This document shows, piece after piece, positions 1 to 7,442 of a DNA stretch of 64,000 bases. The translations under genes were made by a program, and so were the position numbers. Numbering within the stretch: position 1 is the first letter of the stretch; each line of letters starts with the position of its first letter. Origin of the DNA: Bacteroidetes bacterium B1(2017) (GTDB lineage Bacteria; Bacteroidota; Bacteroidia; UKL13-3); the NCBI GenBank assembly GCA_002256395.1, contig NKJG01000003.1:186001-250000 (forward strand), in the 5' to 3' direction. The notes beneath the pieces were generated by a model. It was not told the DNA's origin. It saw only the letters and a list, made by a program, of their open reading frames with translations, and ran no database searches.

Positions 1-822
1 CTCAAAAGTAAACACTCGGTAACCATCAGGTCTTACTTCAATCTGTGGCTTTGGCGAATTGTTTATGGTATGAGCAAAGATGGAATAATTAGGAGGTACT
101 GTTATGGCATAACGTTGGAAAACCACTGGGTAATCATCGCAAAATACGCCCAAAATTGGATATGATTTTACGGCTAAAGGTGTATAGGTAATTCCAAATT
201 GAACCTTTTGTCTAATGTCAATAATATCTCCAATTTCTAAGCCTTGTATGGGGAGTTTAGTGCAATACTCACCGCTGCCCACAAGGTCAGTGTATACGTC
301 TGGAATCTTTGTGATTCCTGCAGTCTCTATTTCCTCGGCAAGTTTTGAAATAACAACAGATTTTCTGTCTTTTTTAATTACGTTAACCGTATAAACTGCA
401 TTACTATTTGAATACAGAATTGAAAAGTTCTCAAGTGCCGATTTGTCCTGAATTAATATTCGCTTTCTTAAAAAGCGAAATAAATGAAGCCCATCAAATT
501 GATCCGTATAAAATCTATACGAAATAACTTGAGATAAAATCACCGCCGAATTGTTTTTAAAAACTGCAGGTGATTCAAATACATCCATCCCATTTTCTAA
601 GCCAAATAGGCCCTTTTGTATCTCCTCTTTTTCGAGTTTAATGTTTTTTAATTCAGTGGGACTTATTCGGTTCGATACCTTATTACTGGCACCCTGTTTA
701 ATATTTAGTTCTTCTTGTTCTAAATATTGCTTTCTCCTTTCAGATGGTTTTTGAGCATATAGGATGGTGTTAAAAAAAACACCTAAACAAAGCACCAATA
801 AAACAAACCTTAGTTTAGTCAT
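1..822 (-). CDS. Partial pseudo-transglutaminase-like DUF3857 protein, third paralog (cut by window edge)
   Basis: The reading frame opens with ATG at 820-822 and stays open to base 1, giving 274 N-terminal codons; the C-terminus lies outside the window. A signal peptide (MTKLRFVLL start, cleavage near residue 25 after YAQ) is followed by a charged stretch. A DUF3857-like region then matches the 763-aa and 765-aa proteins of the same cluster, sharing the motifs LIQDKSALE, KLPIQGLEIGDI and PVVFQRYA. It begins 3 nt after the stop of the 252-aa barrel gene, so it is probably co-transcribed. It is clearly more diverged than the other two copies are from each other. The transglutaminase-like part is not visible, so whether this copy keeps catalytic residues is unknown. 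Predicted location is the periplasm. Confidence 0.8.
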   Translation of the reverse strand, partial: MTKLRFVLLVLCLGVFFNTILYAQKPSERRKQYLEQEELNIKQGASNKVSNRISPTELKNIKLEKEEIQKGLFGLENGMDVFESPAVFKNNSAVILSQVISYRFYTDQFDGLHLFRFLRKRILIQDKSALENFSILYSNSNAVYTVNVIKKDRKSVVISKLAEEIETAGITKIPDVYTDLVGSGEYCTKLPIQGLEIGDIIDIRQKVQFGITYTPLAVKSYPILGVFCDDYPVVFQRYAITVPPNYSIFAHTINNSPKPQIEVRPDGYRVFTFE

Positions 823-825
823 GTT

Positions 826-1584
826 TTAAAAATTAAGGTATTTATTCAAGGTAAGCGATCCTGCCATTCCCACATTGGATGGGAATTCAATGCCTAAATG
901 AGAATTGCTATTGGAGGAGGGCATATAGCTTAGCTTTAGTTTAATTTCCATCGCATTTTTGGTTCCCCAATAACTGTAACCAATTAAAATGCTTGGCATA
1001 GAACTAAAACTACTAAAGGTTGGAATGCTTTCAAATGGCGGATTGCCGGCATCACTAATCCCAAAAACTCTATTGTCTAAGCCCAATCCAAAACTATACC
1101 CATTTAATTCTTCACTTGAATAGGTTGAACCTAAGCCATGTTTATAGGTAAAATAAATGGGAAACGACAAGGAACCCACATACTCTTGCTCATAAGATTT
1201 GGTGTATGTAACAGAATTACTTGGGTCAACATAATCAAAATTGAAGGTCTTTTTGCCAGCACTTAAATGAAGTCCTATGGGTATTTCAACAGATAGGCTA
1301 TTCTCATTATTCATCTCTTTAAAATTAAACCTAGGTATATAATACACCGCTCCTATACTTGCTTCATTTAGTTGAGTGATACCTTTTACAGCAACATGCG
1401 TTGAAGAAGTTTCCACTGTTATGTAGGTTGCACTTAGGTCTTTTGCTGGCGTAACATAGGCGTCGGCCAATACCGTAAAGCCTACTTGTTGAAAGAATTT
1501 GTCTTTTGCCGATTGCGCCTGGGCGTTAAAAGAAATGGCAGCTACTAAATTTGCTAGTAGCATTTTTTGTATGTTCATGGCCAT
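826..1584 (-). CDS. Predicted small outer-membrane beta-barrel protein (subfamily C copy 2, 252 aa)
   Basis: The protein has an N-terminal signal peptide ending near residue 24 (NAQAQS). Alternating hydrophobic/polar strands typical of an 8-12 stranded barrel follow, and it ends in an aromatic residue (KYLNF), as outer-membrane barrels commonly do. It resembles the 248-aa protein at 11673-12419: both begin the mature part with FFQQVGF and share GLGLDNR and a KLSYMP motif. I recognise no named family. The start could be Met1 or Met3; both precede the signal peptide core. It sits between another barrel gene and the partial DUF3857 gene with gaps of 20 and 3 nt, consistent with one operon. Function is unknown; the context suggests a surface or envelope role together with the transglutaminase-like proteins. 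Confidence 0.75.
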   Translation of the reverse strand: MAMNIQKMLLANLVAAISFNAQAQSAKDKFFQQVGFTVLADAYVTPAKDLSATYITVETSSTHVAVKGITQLNEASIGAVYYIPRFNFKEMNNENSLSVEIPIGLHLSAGKKTFNFDYVDPSNSVTYTKSYEQEYVGSLSFPIYFTYKHGLGSTYSSEELNGYSFGLGLDNRVFGISDAGNPPFESIPTFSSFSSMPSILIGYSYWGTKNAMEIKLKLSYMPSSNSNSHLGIEFPSNVGMAGSLTLNKYLNF

Positions 1585-1604
1585 AAGAATATGGGTTTGG
1601 TTTC

Positions 1605-2399
1605 TTAAAAGTTTAAAAATTTATTGTAGGAAAGTCTTACCGATAGTCCATTGATAGGACCTGTTCCAGGTATACTATTAATAACTTCTTGCGAAACATG
1701 GGAAGGTAAATAACCAACTTTTAAGTTAATCTCTCTAGCAACAGTTTGTGTCCAAAATCGGTAGCCAATAGTAACTGCGGGCATAAAATATATAGAAGGT
1801 ATTTTTTTGTCACTACCGTTTACTATATCTAGGTCTTTTTGGGTTAAAAAAATGGGTGTGGCATTATCTACCCCTAGGCCAATTGAAATTCCTTTGTTTA
1901 GGTCTGAACCCAATGTGGATCCAAGGCCATAGTTAAAATTAATAAATAGCGGAACACTCAATTTTACCATAGTAGAACATCTTTCAGTTATCGTTCTCAT
2001 GGTTTTGCTGTTGGGGAAGTCTGGGTCTTCTATTACAGAGTCCATCGAATTCAGGTATAACTCTCTTTGTCCCAACGAAAGCCCAAATGCCATTGGCGAT
2101 TCAATTGATAAGGAAGCATTTTTTGAAAACTGATAAGCGTTTATTCGTGCGGTATAACTAATGGTGAACCAATTGAAGGTGTTATATCTAGCGTATCCTT
2201 TTCCTTCTACTCTTGAATATTCGGTGAAGTTAAATTTTCCTTCAATAGGAGTTATTTTTGAATTGAAAAAATCACTGAAGAGCGAAAATCCAATTTGACC
2301 AAAATATCGTTCTTTTATTGGCTGGCTTTTTAGCAAAGAACCATGCATGAATAATACAATAAATAGGCAGCTAAAAAGCAGGTTTTTAGGGGTTATCAT
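1605..2399 (-). CDS. Predicted small outer-membrane beta-barrel protein (subfamily A copy 2, 264 aa)
   Basis: A signal peptide (MITPKNLLF start, cleavage near residue 25) precedes a beta-rich mature chain ending KFLNF. The mature domain pairs with the 268-aa protein at 13195-14001: both have a G-F/G-x-x-L/V-x-DFF/DYF block and a late KLGYLPS/KLGYTPS motif. The signal peptide and its upstream spacer, however, are almost identical to those of the 249-aa protein at 6651-7400, which belongs to a different barrel subfamily. This suggests recombination through the 5' end, described in the findings. The gene begins 42 nt after the 763-aa gene ends. No known family was recognised; function is unknown. 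Confidence 0.75.
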   Translation of the reverse strand: MITPKNLLFSCLFIVLFMHGSLLKSQPIKERYFGQIGFSLFSDFFNSKITPIEGKFNFTEYSRVEGKGYARYNTFNWFTISYTARINAYQFSKNASLSIESPMAFGLSLGQRELYLNSMDSVIEDPDFPNSKTMRTITERCSTMVKLSVPLFINFNYGLGSTLGSDLNKGISIGLGVDNATPIFLTQKDLDIVNGSDKKIPSIYFMPAVTIGYRFWTQTVAREINLKVGYLPSHVSQEVINSIPGTGPINGLSVRLSYNKFLNF

Positions 2400-2441
2400 A
2401 CCTTAAGGGGAGTTTTGAAATTTTAAAATGTTGTTTTGGTT

Positions 2442-4733
2442 TTAACCCTTTTTCTTCAATACTATTTTCTTTTGATGAAACTCATAAGCAGCATCCAATA
2501 CCTTGGTGTAATTTTCCCATTTGCTCTTAGTGTCGTAAAGGTTTTTATAGGTTTTGGTAGTTTTGAAATGTAATAGGTTGCCTTTCACTTCTACTTCTGC
2601 CACAAACGATGCCGATTCATTATCAACGTTCATCTTTAGCGAATTTGGGTCTTCTACAGTATAGCCTTCGGGTATTTCAAAGTTAATCTCATCCACAAAG
2701 TGTCTGCGGTAGTTTTGGTAAATGTCAAAATCGCGCTTCATATCTTCTGGCTTCAATTCTAATTGCGATCCAATGAGTGTTCCCACAGAAACCAAGTAAT
2801 TTGGACCAGCTGGAGCAATAAGGTTCTTAAATTCGGTGTTTACCTTAAACTCAAGAATTGGCGATTCATCATACCTTCCATCCGAAACCAATTCAAAATC
2901 ACTCACCTTTTTCACCTCAAATTTTTGACCTTCAAACATCTTTTTAAGATTGGCTAAGCAATCCTTCATTAATTTTTCTTTCTGTTCTTGCTTCGTTTTT
3001 AAAAAGGCAGCCTGTCGAACTTCATTTTTATAAAATTCTTCATCGTTTTCTCCTTTTCTACCAATTTTTTCTAAATCGCTAGTTACAAAATCACGCATTA
3101 ATAAAACGTCATCATAATAGTCGTATCTTGGGTTTCCTTTTGCTTCAATGCGCTTTTGTAAAAGTAGATTTTCAAAGTTTTCACTCACTTTTACGGTACT
3201 AATTTCTTTCACATAATTATCTTCCAATTTGCTTTCTGGTATGCGTTCATTCGAAATGTCATATCCCTCTTTCTTTATATCTTTAGATTTAGAATAAACT
3301 AAAACATCAGTACCTTCCCAATGCGGGTAGATTTCATTAAAGTAGCTATGTTGGTTCAAATTAAAAATATAAATTGGTTTATTACCCAATACCTTAATTC
3401 CTTTTTCTAATTCAATCTTGTGAATTGCATCCTTTACTAAGCCATATTTTTTGGATACACCCACTATGCCAATATATTCAATATTAAATTCGTCTAATAC
3501 ACCTTGCATAATGTTTAAAAATAAAACTTCATCTAACCCTTCTAGAGCACCATTCTTAACCATTTTAGGATAATAATTAAAAATAATATTTGATTCTTTA
3601 TTACTTAGCTTAACTAAGGTTACTGTTCTCAAGAAATAATATGCCTGGCGAACTATTTCCTCCTGTTGGTTTGGTAATAACTTTAATGATTTTACATATT
3701 TTATGGTCGCCTTTTTTAATTTCCATTGGTAGGCTTCGTCTGGTGATATTTCTTGAAATGCCAATTTTAAAACTTCATCCTGATTTAAAGGTGAGTTATA
3801 ATTATCATCAATGTTATTTTCTTTTGATTTAAAACTTATTTGAAATTTAAAAACGGGTGAGCTTCTAAACACATAATTATAATATTCTCTATTGGAAGCA
3901 CTATGCATACTATCGGTAATTAGGTATAACCTGCTGCCATCCGATTTGCTATTAATTTCTGGTTTTGGGGTGCCGTTTAAGCAAAATAATTGGATATAAT
4001 AATTTTTCGGCACCAAAATTCCAAAACGTTGAATTACTATCGGGTAATTGTTTGATAAAACTTCTACCACGGGTGCAACTATAAAAGGGGTATAATGTTC
4101 TCCATTGCTAATTTCTACTGCCTGTTGGATTTCTAATATATCCCCAATTTCTAAACCTTGCACGGGAAGTTTAGTTACATTTTTAGTTCCGCCAATAAAC
4201 TCTACAAAAAAATTAGGAATATCTATATTTTTAGCATCCTCTGTTAATGCCGCCTTTTTAGAAATTTCCCTTTTTGTGTTATCTGGTTTAGTAATACTTA
4301 ATTTATACGTTGCATCAGGTCTCGTATAAAAGATAGAAAAAGCTTCTAAAGCCGATTTGTCTTGTATGAGTACTCTTCTTCTAATAATTCTCTTTTCATA
4401 AAGGCCTTTGTTGTAGCCAGGGGTAAAGTCAAAATAAATGCTCTGGGCTAATATTATCGCAGAGTTATTTTTGAATTGTTCAGGAGCTTTGGTTCTTTCA
4501 AAATCTGATTCGTAACCCTTTAATGCAGTTTCAAATTCAGCTTGTTCCTTGCGATCTTTGCGTTGTTCACTTGTACTTAATTTCATATTCGCATCCTTTT
4601 CATCGCTTTGCTCTTGGATGGCTTCTGTGGCAGCTTGTTGTTTTTGTATTTTTTTTCTTTCAACAGGACTTTGGGCAATAAGACTGCCCATTGCCAATAT
4701 GAATCCCGCAGCTAATACAAATAGTTTTTTCAT
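2442..4733 (-). CDS. Secreted DUF3857 protein with degenerate transglutaminase-like region (763 aa, copy 2)
   Basis: The signal peptide ends near residue 21 (SLIAQ). A Gln/Glu/Lys-rich segment (about 25-70), probably helical, precedes a DUF3857-like beta region (about 95-310; LIQDKSALE, LPVQGLEIGDIL). A helical region follows (about 320-440) that aligns by eye with the transglutaminase core of the neighbouring 636-aa protein. The place of the YGDCKG catalytic box reads NGALEG (394-399), so the nucleophile Cys appears to be Leu; a His remains at about 462, and no Asp is evident. The C-terminal ~200 residues are beta-rich and resemble a DUF3858-type tail. It starts 4 nt after the stop of the 636-aa gene, so the pair is co-expressed. 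The last ~130 residues are identical to the 765-aa copy. Predicted role: non-catalytic partner or substrate-binding protein (inference). Confidence 0.75.
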   Translation of the reverse strand: MKKLFVLAAGFILAMGSLIAQSPVERKKIQKQQAATEAIQEQSDEKDANMKLSTSEQRKDRKEQAEFETALKGYESDFERTKAPEQFKNNSAIILAQSIYFDFTPGYNKGLYEKRIIRRRVLIQDKSALEAFSIFYTRPDATYKLSITKPDNTKREISKKAALTEDAKNIDIPNFFVEFIGGTKNVTKLPVQGLEIGDILEIQQAVEISNGEHYTPFIVAPVVEVLSNNYPIVIQRFGILVPKNYYIQLFCLNGTPKPEINSKSDGSRLYLITDSMHSASNREYYNYVFRSSPVFKFQISFKSKENNIDDNYNSPLNQDEVLKLAFQEISPDEAYQWKLKKATIKYVKSLKLLPNQQEEIVRQAYYFLRTVTLVKLSNKESNIIFNYYPKMVKNGALEGLDEVLFLNIMQGVLDEFNIEYIGIVGVSKKYGLVKDAIHKIELEKGIKVLGNKPIYIFNLNQHSYFNEIYPHWEGTDVLVYSKSKDIKKEGYDISNERIPESKLEDNYVKEISTVKVSENFENLLLQKRIEAKGNPRYDYYDDVLLMRDFVTSDLEKIGRKGENDEEFYKNEVRQAAFLKTKQEQKEKLMKDCLANLKKMFEGQKFEVKKVSDFELVSDGRYDESPILEFKVNTEFKNLIAPAGPNYLVSVGTLIGSQLELKPEDMKRDFDIYQNYRRHFVDEINFEIPEGYTVEDPNSLKMNVDNESASFVAEVEVKGNLLHFKTTKTYKNLYDTKSKWENYTKVLDAAYEFHQKKIVLKKKG

Positions 4734-4737
4734 ATAA

Positions 4738-6648
4738 TTATGGATGCGTTAAGATTATTTGTTCTTTATAAAATTTGTTTAAGTCTTTAATCATGTTGTT
4801 CCAATCATCAAAGTTCACTTTGTGTATGATGCCATCCGGTAATTTCAATTCGGTTCTATAAATTAATTCGTTTCCTTTTTTTGTGTAGGTAAGTTTAAAC
4901 GAATAATCTGGTCCACTTCTTACAAAATTAGCAGGGGTGTATTTCACTGTATATCCTGCAGGAATGGTAAGCACCACCTCCTGTGTTTTTAATTCATTGT
5001 TGTGAAATTCATAATCAAACAAACGCGTGCTATCGAAGCTAAAGTCAAAGAATTCTCTTGTATAATCAAGGGTTAAATACAATTCTTTACCACTGCTAAT
5101 TAACGAGTGTTTTAATACATAAGAATTGTTAAACACTAAAGGTTCATCTCTGTTTTCTAATCCTTTAATAGAAATGTTGGATACTTCTTCGTTTTTGCCT
5201 TTCGATAAAAAGTAGCCTACCGCATCTTGTTTATGTTCTGTTTTAAGATTGTTATACTCAACCAAAATGCCCGTTTTATAGTCGTTTTTATAGGTCGATT
5301 GATTTTGTCCTACTAAATTTTCACCTTCAATTTTTGCAGTTCTTTTTATATCATGCAGGTTCGAATCGGCACTATAGGAAGGCACTTTATCCAAAATATA
5401 CTTTTCGCCATCTTCAATCATTACAGGTCTTCCTTGTATTCTGTAAGCGTTAAAATGATAAGAGCCATATTTTTCTGTTCCATCTAAAAAAATGTGTTTG
5501 CCATTTAAAAATACAGTACATATCATGTGGTTATCTACCGATAAAGAAGGGATTGAATAATCATACGCAATTATGCGTGTTCCTATCCATGTTAGGCGTG
5601 CATCATACCCAGCAAGCTTTAACATTTCTTTGCATAGGTTCGCCATACCTTTACAATCGCCATACCTGCGATTAAAAACATCTTGCGCTGCCGCAGGTTT
5701 AAAACCAGCTAAGCCTGCCTCGTAGGCTAAGTATATTATTTTGTCCTGAACCCAATAATAAATGGCTTTTATCTTGTCTTCATCGCTTGTTTTACCTGCA
5801 ATAAGTTCATTTACTTTTTCTTTTAAGTGTTCTGGATTATTATTTACTTTTAACACCAAACTGCGGTACCATTTATATAAATCGTCGGTGGAATTTAATA
5901 AGGTAGTGGTTTGTTTTTGGTAAGTAACAGATTTAGCTATAACCAATAAATGTGGCAAAATATAGGATGGGCCAGGTGAGTTGCTTTGATTGTAGGCCCC
6001 AAAAATGTTTTTTATAGTATAAATAATTCGTTTCGATTTCGGTCCCTCTTCAATTGTTTTTTCAATTTCATATCCATCAAAATTCATCTCCTTTAAGTCT
6101 AATTCAAGCCAATTAGGAACCTCAAAAATTACCCGTTTTTCTTTTTGGGGAAAAAAATCAGGGAAGTAAACACTCGTAAAATATTTAATATCAAAAATTT
6201 TTCTACTGGTTTTGAAACCAAATCTTTCGCCAGACGAATTAAAGTAGTTGTGGTATATTAAATAGCGTGTATCTGTGCTATAATATTCGTTAAACGACAT
6301 GTCCTCAGCTCCTACCCAAACATTAGCGCTTTTCTTGTTAAAACCAGTAATGGAGTTTACACTCGATTCAAAATTATAGGTAATACTATTGGTAAATTGA
6401 TAAGCCGTTTGTAAAGATATTAATTCGTACTTGTCTTCCTCATTTACCTCAACCATAGGTGTGCCTTTTGAGTAATGGTTATGCGAAAAGGTATAAACCG
6501 TTTCATGGTCGGTGGCATATACATCGTTTTGAGGATAACGCTTTTTTAAATCGCTTGCCAATTCACTATCGGCCTTTGTTACTATTCCTTGGGCTTGTAT
6601 GGCAAAGGGTAGCAAACCAAATAGTACTAGTGCAATAAGATTTTTCAT
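4738..6648 (-). CDS. Secreted DUF3857/transglutaminase-like protein (636 aa, copy 2)
   Basis: The signal peptide ends near residue 19 (FAIQAQ). Residues ~40-250 form a DUF3857-like domain and ~285-400 a transglutaminase-like core. The Cys box is RYGDCKG (Cys332), followed by His374 in VDNHM and Asp389 in FLDGTEKY, a complete Cys-His-Asp triad in the usual order and spacing. The remaining ~235 residues are a beta-rich tail. Such proteins in Bacteroidota are exported; substrates are generally unknown, and peptide or amide bond chemistry on envelope proteins or peptidoglycan peptides is possible. The gene is 2 nt downstream of the 249-aa barrel gene and 4 nt upstream of the 763-aa pseudo-enzyme gene. 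It is highly similar throughout to the 640-aa protein at 9745-11667. Confidence 0.85.
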   Translation of the reverse strand: MKNLIALVLFGLLPFAIQAQGIVTKADSELASDLKKRYPQNDVYATDHETVYTFSHNHYSKGTPMVEVNEEDKYELISLQTAYQFTNSITYNFESSVNSITGFNKKSANVWVGAEDMSFNEYYSTDTRYLIYHNYFNSSGERFGFKTSRKIFDIKYFTSVYFPDFFPQKEKRVIFEVPNWLELDLKEMNFDGYEIEKTIEEGPKSKRIIYTIKNIFGAYNQSNSPGPSYILPHLLVIAKSVTYQKQTTTLLNSTDDLYKWYRSLVLKVNNNPEHLKEKVNELIAGKTSDEDKIKAIYYWVQDKIIYLAYEAGLAGFKPAAAQDVFNRRYGDCKGMANLCKEMLKLAGYDARLTWIGTRIIAYDYSIPSLSVDNHMICTVFLNGKHIFLDGTEKYGSYHFNAYRIQGRPVMIEDGEKYILDKVPSYSADSNLHDIKRTAKIEGENLVGQNQSTYKNDYKTGILVEYNNLKTEHKQDAVGYFLSKGKNEEVSNISIKGLENRDEPLVFNNSYVLKHSLISSGKELYLTLDYTREFFDFSFDSTRLFDYEFHNNELKTQEVVLTIPAGYTVKYTPANFVRSGPDYSFKLTYTKKGNELIYRTELKLPDGIIHKVNFDDWNNMIKDLNKFYKEQIILTHP

Positions 6649-6650
6649 TT

Positions 6651-7400
6651 TTAGTAGTTTAAAATCTTCCCAACCGTAAACATTATTACCATGCCTGGTG
6701 TACTAATTCTTTCATATTCTTTAGGTCCTAATGCATATCCAAATTTTAAATTGTATTCCATTAGTGCGTTTTTTCGTAAACTACGATGTCCTATGTTTAT
6801 AGCAGGCATGATATTAAATCGTTTAATTGGAACATTCACCACTTCTCCACCACTTGTTTTACCAATAATTAACGGTGTTAAATTCATTTCTACTCCTATT
6901 CCGGCAGTTGTACCTTTTTCTTTATCCGTTTTGTAAGTTGATCCTGCCCCAAATCCAAATTGAAGAAATATTGGAAAAGATAATCTTCCATAACCTGAGC
7001 AATCATTATCAATACTGTAGGTATTAGTAGTTCCCGATGCGGCGTCAAAACTGGTAGCTTGAGCTGAATAATTTATAAATCCACTTGAAATGGAAGCCGT
7101 AAATGGAACCCAAATTCCTACCGAATAATCTGGACCTTTTTCCTTTAAGTTTAAACGAATTCCATATTGATAGGAAATAATTCCTATTGAAATTTCTCTT
7201 GAATAGCCATTGAAGTCAAGTGAAGTATTTTTTTTGGTAAACCTTACTTCCTTCAATGGCCCAAGGCTTAAATCGGCAAGTGCAGTATAAGATGAGTTAA
7301 TAAATATTCTGGCTTTTATTTGCTGGCCATTTAGCAAAGAACCATGCATGAATAAAGCAATAAATAGGCAGCTAAAAAGCAGGTTTTTAGGGGTTATCAT
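6651..7400 (-). CDS. Predicted small outer-membrane beta-barrel protein (subfamily B copy 2, 249 aa)
   Basis: The signal peptide (MITPKNLLF start) is nearly identical to that of the 264-aa barrel at 1605-2399. The mature chain instead pairs with the 245-aa protein at 12423-13160: shared blocks include YQYGLRLN/YQYGIRLN, FGFGAGSTYK/FGFGGGSTYK, RFNIMPA and a C-terminus MIM-x-T-x-GKILNY. The protein ends in Tyr, acceptable for an outer-membrane barrel signature. It lies 42 nt after the 765-aa gene and 2 nt before the 636-aa transglutaminase gene, so it is translated next to its likely partner. No named family was recognised; function is unknown. Confidence 0.75.
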   Translation of the reverse strand: MITPKNLLFSCLFIALFMHGSLLNGQQIKARIFINSSYTALADLSLGPLKEVRFTKKNTSLDFNGYSREISIGIISYQYGIRLNLKEKGPDYSVGIWVPFTASISSGFINYSAQATSFDAASGTTNTYSIDNDCSGYGRLSFPIFLQFGFGAGSTYKTDKEKGTTAGIGVEMNLTPLIIGKTSGGEVVNVPIKRFNIMPAINIGHRSLRKNALMEYNLKFGYALGPKEYERISTPGMVIMFTVGKILNY

Positions 7401-7442
7401 AGCTTGTGGGGAGTTTTGAAATTTTAAAATGTTGTTTTGGTT